A stretch of 33,885 bases of DNA from NCBI RefSeq assembly GCF_000485595.1, contig NW_014577476.1, positions 216,805 through 250,689 of the forward strand, written 5' to 3'. Shown here piece by piece: positions 12,822 to 22,225 of the stretch (position 1 is its first letter; every line of letters starts with the position of its first letter). Below the pieces are notes generated by a model. The model did not search any database and had not been told where the DNA came from. It saw only the letters and a list, made by a program, of their open reading frames with translations. A program made the position numbers and the translations under genes. The stretch comes from Priapulus caudatus (lineage: Eukaryota; Priapulida; Priapulimorpha; Priapulimorphida; Priapulidae).

Positions 12822-12987
12822 TTGTTTTTTACACTGCCATTGTGGTTCGTGTTGTGACTGCCCCGCGCTCGTGCAAAAATTTTCCACTTTTTAATGTTTT
12901 GAACGTAAATGTAAAAAAATAAACGGCGAAGAAAAAAGCCATGCAACGTGTCATGATCTGTAGAATGTTCCGACCAAGTTTGGAGGA

Positions 12988-13475
12988 AATCCCGTTGTCG
13001 CCGGCGCGGACCAGACCGATAAAGAGGGAGGCAACGGAGGGCGGCGGCGGGAGAAAGGGAGGGCAGCCGGACCAAAGAAAAAAGAAGAACCAGCACGGAG
13101 CCCCGCAAAGCAGGGGCGGGCGCGCAGACAGGAGGAAAAGGGGGAGGAGAAGGAAAAGCCGGCAAAAAGGAATACAAAAGAACGCCGGCGGGCAACGGGA
13201 GAAAGAGCAAGGGAAGGAAAGGAGAAAAGGACAGCGCCCGCCAAGCCGAAAAGGAGAGAGGGCGCCGAAAAACGGGCGCGGGGCGGGGGGGCGGGCCGCA
13301 CTAGAGTTGCGTAAGAAGCCAGGACCCCGGGGGGGCGCGGAGGAAAGTAGGGGGGCGGAAGGGAGCGAAGGAGAAATAAAAGAAGAGACGTCCCGGACCA
13401 GAGAGAAGTGAGGGGCAAGAAGGAAGAGAACCGGCCAGGGCGGCCGTCTGTGCGGAAACGTACTAGCCGGACACA
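12988..13475. other. Nearly T-free GC-rich block (copy 1)
   Basis: Positions 13021-13301 contain one T (13173) in 281 bases; the sequence is A, G and C with many G runs. The complementary frames of 138-220 codons are Pro/Ser/Leu/Phe-rich and arise from this skew. They have no recognisable domain and are not supported as genes. The plus strand could form G-quadruplexes or an R-loop if transcribed. The whole block is identical to 17026-17513 while its flanks are not. Confidence 0.85.
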
Positions 13476-13603
13476 GCACACAGACAGACAATTCCCAATT
13501 TTATAGTAAGATAGGTGGCGCTTGTATAGCACAAGTTAGAAGATAAAACAAAGAATACATAACAATACAATAATTATGAATAATACGATAAAGGCTAGGA
13601 TAG

Positions 13604-13644
<41 letters not shown>
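13604..13644. repeat. (TAA)n microsatellite
   Basis: About 13 ATA/TAA units. In copy 2 the same position (about 17636-17650) has only three or four units before degenerate AT-rich sequence, so the array length differs between the two copies. Confidence 0.9.
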
Positions 13645-13645
<1 letters not shown>

Positions 13646-13705
13646 CATTGTGTGATAAATATATGATTTTAATAGTTTTCCATGCATTATAAGAAAATTA
13701 ATCCA

Positions 13706-13984
13706 AGCAGTTGAGAAATTTTACTTAGGCAAACTTGAGAACCCCGTGTGATACCGTGTAGAAATGTTAATCCACCAAATCAAAATGTTATACACCGGGT
13801 AATACCGTGTAGAAATGTTAATCCACCAAATCAAAATGTTATACATTTTGATTTGGTGGATTAACATTTCTACAGGTATCAGCCGGTACATTATGGTTAT
13901 ACATTTTGATTTGGTGGATTAAAATTTCTACATGGTATCACCCGGTGTTCTCAAGTATGCCTAAGTAAAATTTCTCAACTGCTT
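13706..13984. mobile_element. Palindromic MITE-like element (copy 1)
   Basis: The outer arms AAGCAGTTGAGAAATTTTAC and GTAAAATTTCTCAACTGCTT are perfect reverse complements and continue inward through CTTGAGAAC/GTTCTCAAG. Each half then carries two tandem copies of a unit of about 57 bp containing GTAGAAATGTTAATCCACC and CAAATCAAAATGTTATACA, in mirror image. The whole 279 bp can fold into one hairpin. There is no ORF and no obvious target-site duplication. It may be a foldback MITE or an inverted duplication of one. Confidence 0.8.
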
Positions 13985-14074
13985 ATATATCTATATGAGT
14001 TACTGGAAGCTCATTACACTGGTTGAAGTGGCTGTAAGAAGATCTCGTTAGGAAAAAAATGTTTTTTTGCTGCA

Positions 14075-14253
14075 TAATCTGTAGGTAGTAGATAAGAATT
14101 TTTTTTACCTTCGATGTGTTTGTGGTGGCTAAGAATGTTTTTGGCCCATAATCTATTTGTGATGGCTAAGAAATGCTTTACCCCCAAATCTATTTGTGGT
14201 GGCTAAAACATTTTGCCCCACAATCTGTTTGTGGTAGCTATGAATCATTTGGC
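14075..14253. repeat. 36-bp minisatellite, 4-5 units (copy 1)
   Basis: Degenerate tandem units of 34-38 bp built on ATCTATTTGTGGTGGCTAAG followed by a T/C-rich segment such as TTTTGGCCCATA. Starts are near 14079, 14117, 14154, 14191 and 14226. Confidence 0.75.
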
Positions 14254-15443
14254 TTCTATGTTATATGGCATAACAGCACAAACGCGTGGTAATTTTAAAC
14301 TAGAGTGTTCAGTAATTTGTTTGTTAATAGGTGAAACCTAATTTGTCTACATTATTATGTTTTTCTGACTATTTGAGAGATAATGAAAAGATAAAGATAA
14401 AGATAAATCTAATTCATCTTTATTTACCATCATTTTATTATTTAAACGCAGAAGTGTGCAATGCAGAAGAAAGTGGAATCCACAGAGCCGTATGCAGAAT
14501 TTTTAAATTCTTTGTCGAAATCCACGAAAGTATTAGGATTTACCGTTTATATTTATTCTTTAAGTATATTTGAGTTTTAATATATTATAAACTTACGAGA
14601 TACACCTGCCAATCCTTTCAACACAACAAAGCAGCAGGGCGGTGATAGAGGAGGCGTGACGAAGTCCGACGTCATGCTAATTATGTTCGCCTATAAAAAC
14701 TCGACAACTATTGTAATTGTACTGTATGGGGTTTGTACTATCTATGATGTAACACCTATGTGTGTTGTAGGGTATGCGCCAGCCTAAAACCTAATTGATC
14801 TACTACTGTATATATCTCACTTAGTATTTCTTATTTCCGCCCACGCAATAAAATGTTCTTCAGCATACGATACTCAACAGATATCTGTTAACAGGGTCAC
14901 GGTTTGCTGTCATAGTGACAACGCCGCACGGGACAAGCAGTGCACAAAGAGAAACAGAGAAGCAAACTTGTATGCATTTTAAGGAATCTGAGCCAATGAT
15001 AAATTTAACACAGGCCCTAGTAAGAGCACTGTTAATATGTGCGTTCACGGTCAATAGCTTTACTATCTCAGCTTGCAGATTGTCATATTTACATATCGGT
15101 TCGTTTGCAATATTTAACTATTTTGACGTCCCTGACGCATTGGCTGGAGTGAATTTACACCAATCTTCTTCTGCATTGCATCATTTGCGTGAATAGTTTT
15201 GCCATTAGCATCAATCAGAAATCTATTATAATCAAAAAGGAATGACACGACGAAAATACTAACTCTGTGATCATTCCGCTTGGAACAGGATGTAAACAAG
15301 GTAGATAGCGTAACCTGCATGGTGGATAAAATATCCCACGACTAAACCAATCATGTATAGTAAAATCAATATAGAAAAAACGGGCTTTACAAACGTGGTA
15401 TTTTAAAAACTCGAGTTATATCACGCATCGGGTAAGCGTGGCT

Positions 15444-15559
15444 AGCATAATCACGAAATGTTACGCTGCATAATCAGGCAGCATAATCACGAAATGTTAA
15501 TCACGAAAAGTTATGCTGCATAATCAGGCAGCATAATCACGAAATGTTAATCACGAAAA
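15444..15559. repeat. AGCATAATCACGAAATGTTA tandem motif (copy 1)
   Basis: Two to two and a half units of about 50-55 bp combining GCATAATCACGAAATGTTA, ATCACGAAAAGTTATGC and TGCATAATCAGGC. It forms the right end of the 4-kb unit and abuts the start of copy 2. Confidence 0.8.
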
Positions 15560-15624
15560 ACGTGCGCATACACACACTAACTAAAAAAATAAGATAGCTT
15601 GTAAGAGTATTATTAGAGGTCAGT

Positions 15625-15777
15625 CTGAACGTTGTACGTTTTACGTTTACGGTTGAAAAGCTTACCTGCGACATCAGGAGTTTCTTGACAGCGGGCGACT
15701 TTTTATTTCTGGCGGGCGGTATCTTGTCGATGCTTAATATCTCGACGTGTCAGTGATGCCTTTCTTTTTGGCGGCAT
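15625..15777 (-). pseudogene. Possible start of a transposon ORF (copy 2)
   Basis: The minus-strand ATG at 15777 opens MPPKRKASLTRRDIKHR, with a stop (TAA) after 24 codons. The same frame then continues KVARCQETPDVAGK before a second stop. The basic start followed by a RCQETP-like segment resembles the N-terminus of some Helitron replicases. It is short and compositionally biased, so chance remains possible. Confidence 0.3.
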
Positions 15778-15831
15778 TAGCTGGACACTTGTTATAACCA
15801 ATTTTTTGCCGTCTGGAAACTTTGGCTTATG

Positions 15832-16457
15832 TTCTACTTCTACTTCTACTTCTATACTGGATAGTCCGTAAGGAATAAATGTCCATGGAGTGCGCGAAAA
15901 CTCCAGGTGCACGTGAGAGATTTGCATGGAATATTTTTTAAATGTAGGCAGTAATGTGTTCCAGAGATCGAGGCTTCTCTGGGCCAAGCACTCATTACTG
16001 AGTGCGACTAGCATGCGGCAAAAGGCTGTTGCGAGCAGTTGTAGTTGCCCAGCCGGAGATGCGTTTCTCTTCCTCGAGGTGGCATAACAACGATGCTGCC
16101 TGACTCAATGTAGAGGGACCCAGTGAATTGCTGTGCTGTTGGACTAGTGAGTAGTGACTCCGGTAGCATATTCCAGCTTCTGATTGTTTTAGGGAAGAAA
16201 CTGAACCTGTACCCATCTGTCCGGGTTCTGATGTTGTTGTATGTAAGCCGGTGTGTGCCGCGGCATATGCTGGTGCTTTTGGTAAGGAAGGATGGAATGT
16301 CGACTGCTGCCTGTCCGTTGATTATTTTCCAGAATAGGGCCTGTCGGTTGACAAATCTGCGTTCCTGCAAGGAAGGCCATTGTAGGTCTGCAATCATTTG
16401 AATATGTTTGAATGTTATAACGAAATGCGCTCCATTTAAGATACAATGCAAACACAA
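15832..16457 (-). pseudogene. CR1/L2-like LINE 3' end (copy 2), 5' truncated
   Basis: A 149-codon minus-strand frame (16457 to 16008) matches the conserved tail after the reverse transcriptase of CR1/L2-type LINEs: AHFV..., LQWPSLQERR, LFWKIINGQAAV, a spacer, then YRFSFFPKTIRSWNMLPE. In the family this reads like W-x-x-L-x-x-RR ... Y-K-I-x-x-G-L-V ... Y-x-x-SFFPRT-I-x-x-WN-x-LP. No reverse transcriptase core (such as YADD) lies at higher coordinates; the homology stops near 16480, just before the MITE. After the stop, about 150 bases of 3' sequence end in a TTCTAC repeat on the plus strand (15832-15854). The fragment is not functional. Confidence 0.82.
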
Positions 16458-16531
16458 TGTATAACATTTCTCTGGTTAGATTAGATGGAGCGATTTAGAA
16501 AATCTTAGATGGAGCGCCGTTGGTTATACGT

Positions 16532-16847
16532 TAGGCGCGTTCACACACAAGAAAAACCGCGCTGCTCAGCCCGCTAATAGCGGAGATAATAGTGAGCTAA
16601 TTGTGTTGTTGTTCACACAGGCGAATATCTCGCTAATCGCCGCGGTGCAAATATCATGCCGCGGTGCAAATAAGCGCGCTGATTCCAAATTAGCGCAGTC
16701 GGAAGTGGTCTTTGGAGCGCGCTATTTGGAGCGCGATTTAGTGAGCTAATTGCGTTCGATCACACTTGTAAAAAGCTCAGTTTTTCGAGCGGGCTGCAAA
16801 AACCGGGTTTTGCAGCCCGCTAATTCGCGCCAGTGTTAACGCACCTA
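16532..16847. mobile_element. MITE of about 316 bp (copy 2)
   Basis: Here the termini are cleaner: TAGGCGCGTTCACAC against the reverse complement TAGGTGCGTTAACAC, 13 of 15 matching. Near the right end lies a 14-bp perfect stem, AGCGGGCTGCAAAA with TTTTGCAGCCCGCT and loop ACCGGG, at 16788-16821. Copy 1 has lost bases in the same hairpin. Confidence 0.6.
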
Positions 16848-17025
16848 TTGTTTTTTACACTGCCATTGTGGTTTCGTGTTGTGACTTTGCCCCGCGCTCG
16901 GTGCAAAAATTTCCCACTTTTTTAATGTTTTTGAACGTAAAATGTAAAAAAAATAAAACGGCGAAGAAAAAAAGCCCATGCAACGTTTCATGATCTGTAG
17001 AATGTTCCGACCAAGTTTGGAGAGG

Positions 17026-17513
17026 AATCCCGTTGTCGCCGGCGCGGACCAGACCGATAAAGAGGGAGGCAACGGAGGGCGGCGGCGGGAGAAAGGGAGG
17101 GCAGCCGGACCAAAGAAAAAAGAAGAACCAGCACGGAGCCCCGCAAAGCAGGGGCGGGCGCGCAGACAGGAGGAAAAGGGGGAGGAGAAGGAAAAGCCGG
17201 CAAAAAGGAATACAAAAGAACGCCGGCGGGCAACGGGAGAAAGAGCAAGGGAAGGAAAGGAGAAAAGGACAGCGCCCGCCAAGCCGAAAAGGAGAGAGGG
17301 CGCCGAAAAACGGGCGCGGGGCGGGGGGGCGGGCCGCACTAGAGTTGCGTAAGAAGCCAGGACCCCGGGGGGGCGCGGAGGAAAGTAGGGGGGCGGAAGG
17401 GAGCGAAGGAGAAATAAAAGAAGAGACGTCCCGGACCAGAGAGAAGTGAGGGGCAAGAAGGAAGAGAACCGGCCAGGGCGGCCGTCTGTGCGGAAACGTA
17501 CTAGCCGGACACA
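17026..17513. other. Nearly T-free GC-rich block (copy 2)
   Basis: Matches 12988-13475 at a constant offset of 4038 with no difference that I could see over 488 bases. The T-depleted core is 17059-17339. Outside these limits indels begin at once (GGAGGAAAT against GGAGAGGAAT on the left; ACACAGCACAC against ACACACAC on the right). Confidence 0.85.
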
Positions 17514-17740
17514 CACACAGACAGAAATTTCCCAATTTATAGTAAGATAGGTGGCGCTTTATAGAACAATTAGAGATAACAAAAAATACATCACAATACA
17601 ATAATTATGAATAATACGATAAAGGCTAGGATAGATAATAATAATGAATAATATATCAATCACTAATTAATCAGTAATGCATTGTGAGAACAATAATATG
17701 ATTTACATAGTTTTCACTGGATTCATAGAAGGCATTAATC

Positions 17741-18050
17741 CAGCAGTTGAGACAAGTTCTCTTAGGGCACCTGCGAGAACCCCGTGTGCTAAGCCTGTAG
17801 AATGATAATCCACAAATCAAATGTTTACACCGGTGATACCGTGGCTCACCGACCAACTGTTAATCCACCGAGGAACCTCAGATGTTATACATCTCCTGTG
17901 ATTTGGTGGGATGGTAAACATTTCTACACCGGGTATCACCCCGTCACCATTTATGCTTATACATTTGATTTGATGGATTAAAATTTGCTAATGGTATCAC
18001 CCCGTGTTCTCGAGCTATGCGGCTAAGCTAAAAGGTTTCCTCACTGCTTA
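17741..18050. mobile_element. Palindromic MITE-like element (copy 2), degraded
   Basis: Same element as 13706-13984 but about 30 bases longer and much less symmetric: CAGCAGTTGAGA on the left, TCACTGCTTA on the right, and the inner ATCCACC/GGTGG units broken by insertions. Palindromes are hard to read and polish, so this loss of symmetry may be technical. Confidence 0.65.
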
Positions 18051-18139
18051 TTTCTGAATATGAGTCACTGGGAAGCCTCATTACACTAGACGTTGAAGTG
18101 GCTTGTAGAGGATTTCTCGTTATGGGGCAAAAAAATGTT

Positions 18140-18336
18140 TTTTTACTGCATTAATCTGTAGGTGTAGATAAGCATTTTTGATTACACTTCGATGTGTTTG
18201 GGGTGCTAAGACATGTTTGTGGCCCGTGAATCCTATTGTGATGGCTACATGTGAAAATGGCTTTACCCCCAATCTATTTGTGCTGTAAGAACATTTTGCC
18301 CACAATCTGTTTGTGGTTAGCTATGAATCATTTGGC
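18140..18336. repeat. 36-bp minisatellite (copy 2)
   Basis: Same units as in 14075-14253 (for example CACAATCTGTTTGTGG near 18301), with more insertions. Confidence 0.65.
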
Positions 18337-19620
18337 TTGCGGGTTATCTCATATATGGAGTGGACAGCACAAAAGCGTCTCTATTTTAAACCTAGAGCTG
18401 ATATCAGGCTCGTTAATACGGCTGAACACCTAATTTGTCATTATTATATGCTTTTTCTGCTACTTCTGAGAGACTAATGAACACGATAAGATAAAGATAA
18501 ATCTGGAGTATTATGCGTGTATTTAGCCGAGTCAGTTTATTATTTAACCCGGGCAAGGCCAGAAGGAGAAGCCCATCCCTCCACGGAGCAGCCCGTATGC
18601 AAATTTTTGAATTCTTGTCGTACAAATCACGCAAGTATATAGGGATTTCCCGTTATAGTATTTATTCTTTAAGTATATTGTGGTTTAATATATACGCATT
18701 AGGCTACACCTGCAATCCTTCAACACACAAAGCAGCGGGGCGGGTGATAGGAGGAGGCGTGACGAAGTCCGATCGTCTGTAATTATGTTCTGCCGTATAA
18801 AAACTCGACTAGCATTGTAATGTGTAGTGTATGGGGAATATATTTTGTTTTTACTACATGGATGTAACACCCCCTTTGTGTGTGTTGTAGGGGTTATGCG
18901 CCGAGCTAAACACGCTATTCTCTACACATGTATATATCTCACTTGGATATTTCTTATTTTTCCGACCACGCCCATAAAATGTTCAATTCGAGGTACGCTA
19001 ACCTCAAGCAGATATCTGTTAACAGGTCACGTGTTCTGATCATAGTGACAAACGCGCGCACGGACAAGCAGTGCCAAAGAGAAACAGAGAAGCAACTTTA
19101 TATGCCAAATGGTTTAAGGATATCTGAGCCAATGATAAATTGTTAACACAGGCCCTAGTACAGAGCACCTGTTAATTATGTGCGTTCACGGTATCGAATA
19201 GCTTTACTATGTCAGCCTGGCAGACTTGTCATATTTACATATCGGTTCGTTGGCAATATTCTAACTGATTCTGTTGACGCTCCCTGACGCATTGGCTGGA
19301 TGTGATTCTCACACCAATCTTCTTCTGATGCATTCATCTTTGTGTGAATAGTTTTTGCATTAGCATTCAATTCAAGAATCTATTATGTTAATTAAAAAGA
19401 ATGACACGACGAAACATACTAACTCTGTGATTCATTCCGCCTTGGAACCAGCGATGTAAAAAGGTAGATAGACGTAACCTGGCATCGGTGGATAAGAGAT
19501 ATCCACCGACTAAACCAATCATGTATAGATAAAATTCAATATTAGAAAAACGGGCGTTTAGCAAACGTGGTATTTTAAACTTCAGTTTATATCAACGGGA
19601 CTCGAGATTAAGCGATGGCT

Positions 19621-19707
19621 AGCATAATCACGAAATGTTAATCACGAAATGTTACGCTGCATAATCAGGCAGCATAATCACGAAATGTTAATCACGAAAA
19701 GTTATGC
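19621..19707. repeat. AGCATAATCACGAAATGTTA tandem motif (copy 2)
   Basis: One and a half units of the motif seen at 15444-15559; one unit fewer than in copy 1. Unique sequence (AAGCAAGACGAAAG) follows, so this marks the right border of the tandem array. Confidence 0.8.
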
Positions 19708-20755
19708 AAGCAAGACGAAAGTACGACAGCAGCGATATGCCTTCCACGCGCACTGTTTTCACTAATATGTTTCAAAACAATAATTATAGTACAAAGTAAG
19801 TTTTATAAAATAAAACGTTAATTTTCTTTCATGATGGCATCCATTATCGAATATAACTAAATTTAATAAAAGAGCTTTATTTGCCAAACATTTCGCATTT
19901 ATTTGCGTGAATAAATAATCGTGCGTTTGTTACGCCTTTTTCAAACCTAGTCTATTATTTAAGGTATTTTCTATTTTGCAGATTTGACGTGTACTGCGGA
20001 TATTTTAATTATTAAATTATATTTCACTAATTACGTCACATTTATTAACATTTACCTCCTCGACGTTTGCCGCTTTGCAAATCAGATGCGATAATGGACA
20101 CTGTATCAAAATTACCGACGAAAGAATAATGTGTTTCCTTCACCATTCGAATTCAAAGCACGCGAAATAATAGAATCAGATGCGTTCAGAACGATGATTC
20201 AAGATAAACTCCAATCAAGCTGGACAAGCTGAATCCCGTTAAGCATGTATAATTAATTACAAGGAGAACCCCCATGTTTCACCCCACATCACGATATTTT
20301 TTCTTTATATAACTATAGATATATACAAGCATACGTGTTGTATCTAGATCCATGATATAACGTAGTTCGCAACACACACATATGAGAGCATCTCTGGAAA
20401 GTGTTTTTTTCTTTTTACCTCTTTAGATTGTCAATTTGCAGCTATAGACGCATCTAGACGCATGGCATAATTATGTAATTGCAAAGCACAGAAATCTAAA
20501 TCGCAAGCACTCGTTTGTCAAAAGATGATGCGGACTTTGTAAATAACCATGGGTTGAGTTATTCATCAACCGAATGCTAAAACGGCCACTTTCCGGTGAT
20601 AATAACACTATGACACAACAATTCAACAAGTCAAACATTCTTCCACGCACACTCTATGTGACGATACAAGATGAAGATCATGGTTTGAAACTAGCTAAAT
20701 ATAATAGCTATGTGCAGTTTCTATAGTTATTTGATCTGTGATTTCAACTTCTCCC
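19708..20755. other. Unique AT-rich sequence, no gene seen
   Basis: About 1 kb of AT-rich sequence without recognisable coding frame, repeat or RNA gene. Confidence 0.6.
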
Positions 20756-20969
20756 CTCTATCTATCTATTTATCTATCTATCTATCGATCAATCGATCTA
20801 TTTATTTATCTGTCTATCTATCTATCTATCTAACTAACTATCTCTCTATCTCTCTATCTAGCAATTTATCTATCTGTCAGTCTGCCAGCCTGCCTGCCTG
20901 CCGGGATGCCTGACTGTCTGTCTGTATGTCTGTCTGTCTGTCTGACTGCCTGCCTGCCTGCCTGCCTGC

Positions 20970-21010
<41 letters not shown>

Positions 21011-21038
21011 CATCTACATATATATATATATATATATA
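20756..21038. repeat. Compound CTAT / CTGT / CTGC / TA microsatellite
   Basis: (CTAT)n with CGAT and TTAT variants passes into (TGTC)n and (TGCC)n, back to (TCTA)n, then a (TA) run at 21018-21038 into which the TIR element appears to be inserted. Confidence 0.93.
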
Positions 21039-21978
21039 GGTGATTCTCCAACTAGGGGGTAAAGTACTATCCGAGCACTACAATTGCATCGTGATTCATC
21101 ATCTTGTCATTTACTCAGTGACCATTGATTATAATGAGTCGTCTGAGTTCCAGTTAAGAAGTTAACAACACAAGAAATGGTCTGGTTCTCATTGTGGGCA
21201 ATATTTTCACAATCCAAATTCAGAGGGCCATCAAATATGCATGTCCTATTCAAGGGTATCCTGAGAACTCTTCAGTTTCAGTTTCTCACATTTATTAGTA
21301 ATTATTTGGCTCAATTTACGTTTCGCTGCCATGAGGAATATTTGAAATGTATTTTCCAAGCATTTGGAATCCATAGTTTCCCCCCAGTGGCCCAAAATAG
21401 CTTTGTCCTGAATTTCCGTCAACTCCGTTACAACTGTATAATATGCTGCCATCAGTTGCTATCAATTATTGGAACTAAAGAAGCAACCAATCAGATGCTT
21501 TGTTTCATAAAAGTTCTTTTCAAAATGGAGAAATAATGGACAACTGAAATGTGGAAAAAAGTTTAAAAAAAGATTAGTAGCTTTATTCCCCATCACCTCT
21601 GTTACACCTTTTGATAAATAAGTAACCATAAAAACAAATAAGCATGAGTGAGATAATGAAAGCATTATAAATCCCTCTTAAAAGTCACGATTGTTTCACT
21701 TCTACATGGTACCCTGGTGGGTGCACAGGCTGAAACAAGTTAATATCAGCAACTCCGTTACCGTCAACTCCGTCACAATTCGTAACGGAGTTGACAAAAT
21801 GACGCTGTGTTACATGTATGCATCTTGGATAAAAAGAAAAATCGTAGTGAGTGCGCTGCTCGTCGTGGTTTTTGACTAATCACATATCCAGTCACATAAT
21901 AAAAATGTAAAATGAAACGTTGGAAAGTTTTTTCCCGTGTCTGGAAACTGCAATTTACCCCCTAGTTGGAGAATCACC
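21039..21978. mobile_element. 940-bp DNA transposon-like element with perfect 25-bp TIRs
   Basis: The left end GGTGATTCTCCAACTAGGGG plus GTAAA (21039-21063) is matched exactly by its reverse complement at 21954-21978. The element sits between two TA-dinucleotide tracts; a precise target duplication cannot be read within them. Inside are four copies of GTCAACTCCGTTAC or close variants (21418-21431, 21749-21761, 21763-21776, and inverted at 21782-21795); the last two form an 11-bp-stem hairpin. No frame exceeds about 120 codons and none resembles a transposase, so it is probably non-autonomous. I do not recognise the family. Confidence 0.8.

Positions 21979-21983
<5 letters not shown>

Positions 21984-22020
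<37 letters not shown>
21984..22020. repeat. (TA)n microsatellite
   Basis: Pure TA dinucleotides next to the right TIR, a continuation of the TA tract on the left side of the element. Confidence 0.95.
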
Positions 22021-22026
<6 letters not shown>

Positions 22027-22125
22027 GTACGTACGTACACTCCGTCCGTCGGTACGTACGACGACGTAGAAGAACTACGTAGTACGTCGTACGTACGAAC
22101 GAACGTAGTAGTAACTAAGTAAACG
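22021..22125. repeat. Cryptic ACGT-rich palindromic repeat before a gap
   Basis: Built from GTAC, ACGT and CGTA units. GTACGTACGACG(ACGTA) at about 22051 pairs with TACGTAGTACGTCGTACGTA at about 22075-22095, giving a strong hairpin. The assembly breaks into Ns 30 bases later. Confidence 0.7.
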
Positions 22126-22135
22126 NNNNNNNNNN
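22126..22135. other. Assembly gap (10 N)
   Basis: Ten Ns join the ACGT palindrome to a (TG)n run. The length is probably a placeholder. Confidence 0.98.

Positions 22136-22217
<82 letters not shown>
22136..22217. repeat. (TG)n microsatellite
   Basis: About 40 uninterrupted TG units, then TGCGCGCGTGCG. The Cys-Val frames that start here (up to 179 codons) begin in the repeat and run into unique sequence by chance. Confidence 0.97.

Positions 22218-22225
<8 letters not shown>

Larger units (their letters stand above)
11535..15559. repeat. 4-kb tandem repeat, copy 1
   Basis: Copy 1 starts at ACGTGCGCATACACACAC and ends at AATCACGAAAA, where copy 2 begins at once with the same ACGTGCGCAT. Order of contents: possible transposon ORF start (minus), LINE C-terminus (minus), MITE, GC-rich T-depleted block, (TAA)n, palindromic element, 36-bp minisatellite, about 1.2 kb without a recognised gene (14254-15443, including a TATAAAA at about 14692), and a 50-55-bp tandem motif. 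All these components recur in the same order in copy 2, so the duplication came after the insertions. No intact gene is present. Confidence 0.9.
15560..19700. repeat. 4-kb tandem repeat, copy 2
   Basis: Head-to-tail with copy 1 and matching it from end to end, but about 115 bases longer. The differences are dominated by one- to three-base insertions, with clusters of substitutions in the palindromic element and after it. The last motif continues as GTTATGC to about 19707 before unique sequence starts. The insertion bias suggests this copy is raw long-read consensus. It could be a true second unit or a second rendering of the same locus or of the other haplotype. 18337-19620 holds no recognised gene. 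Confidence 0.88.

Noticed and set aside
12829-13532. Overlapping frames of 138-220 codons on both strands
   Set aside because: They arise from the nearly T-free composition, which removes stop codons. They are low complexity with no domain, and the same applies to 16845-17601.
14692-14698. TATAAAA as a promoter of a gene in the 4-kb unit (also about 18796)
   Set aside because: It is conserved between the copies, but no coding sequence follows and such strings are common in AT-rich DNA.
15444-15559. Repeats of about 50-55 bp considered as a CRISPR array
   Set aside because: The units are directly adjacent without unique spacers, and the context is eukaryotic.
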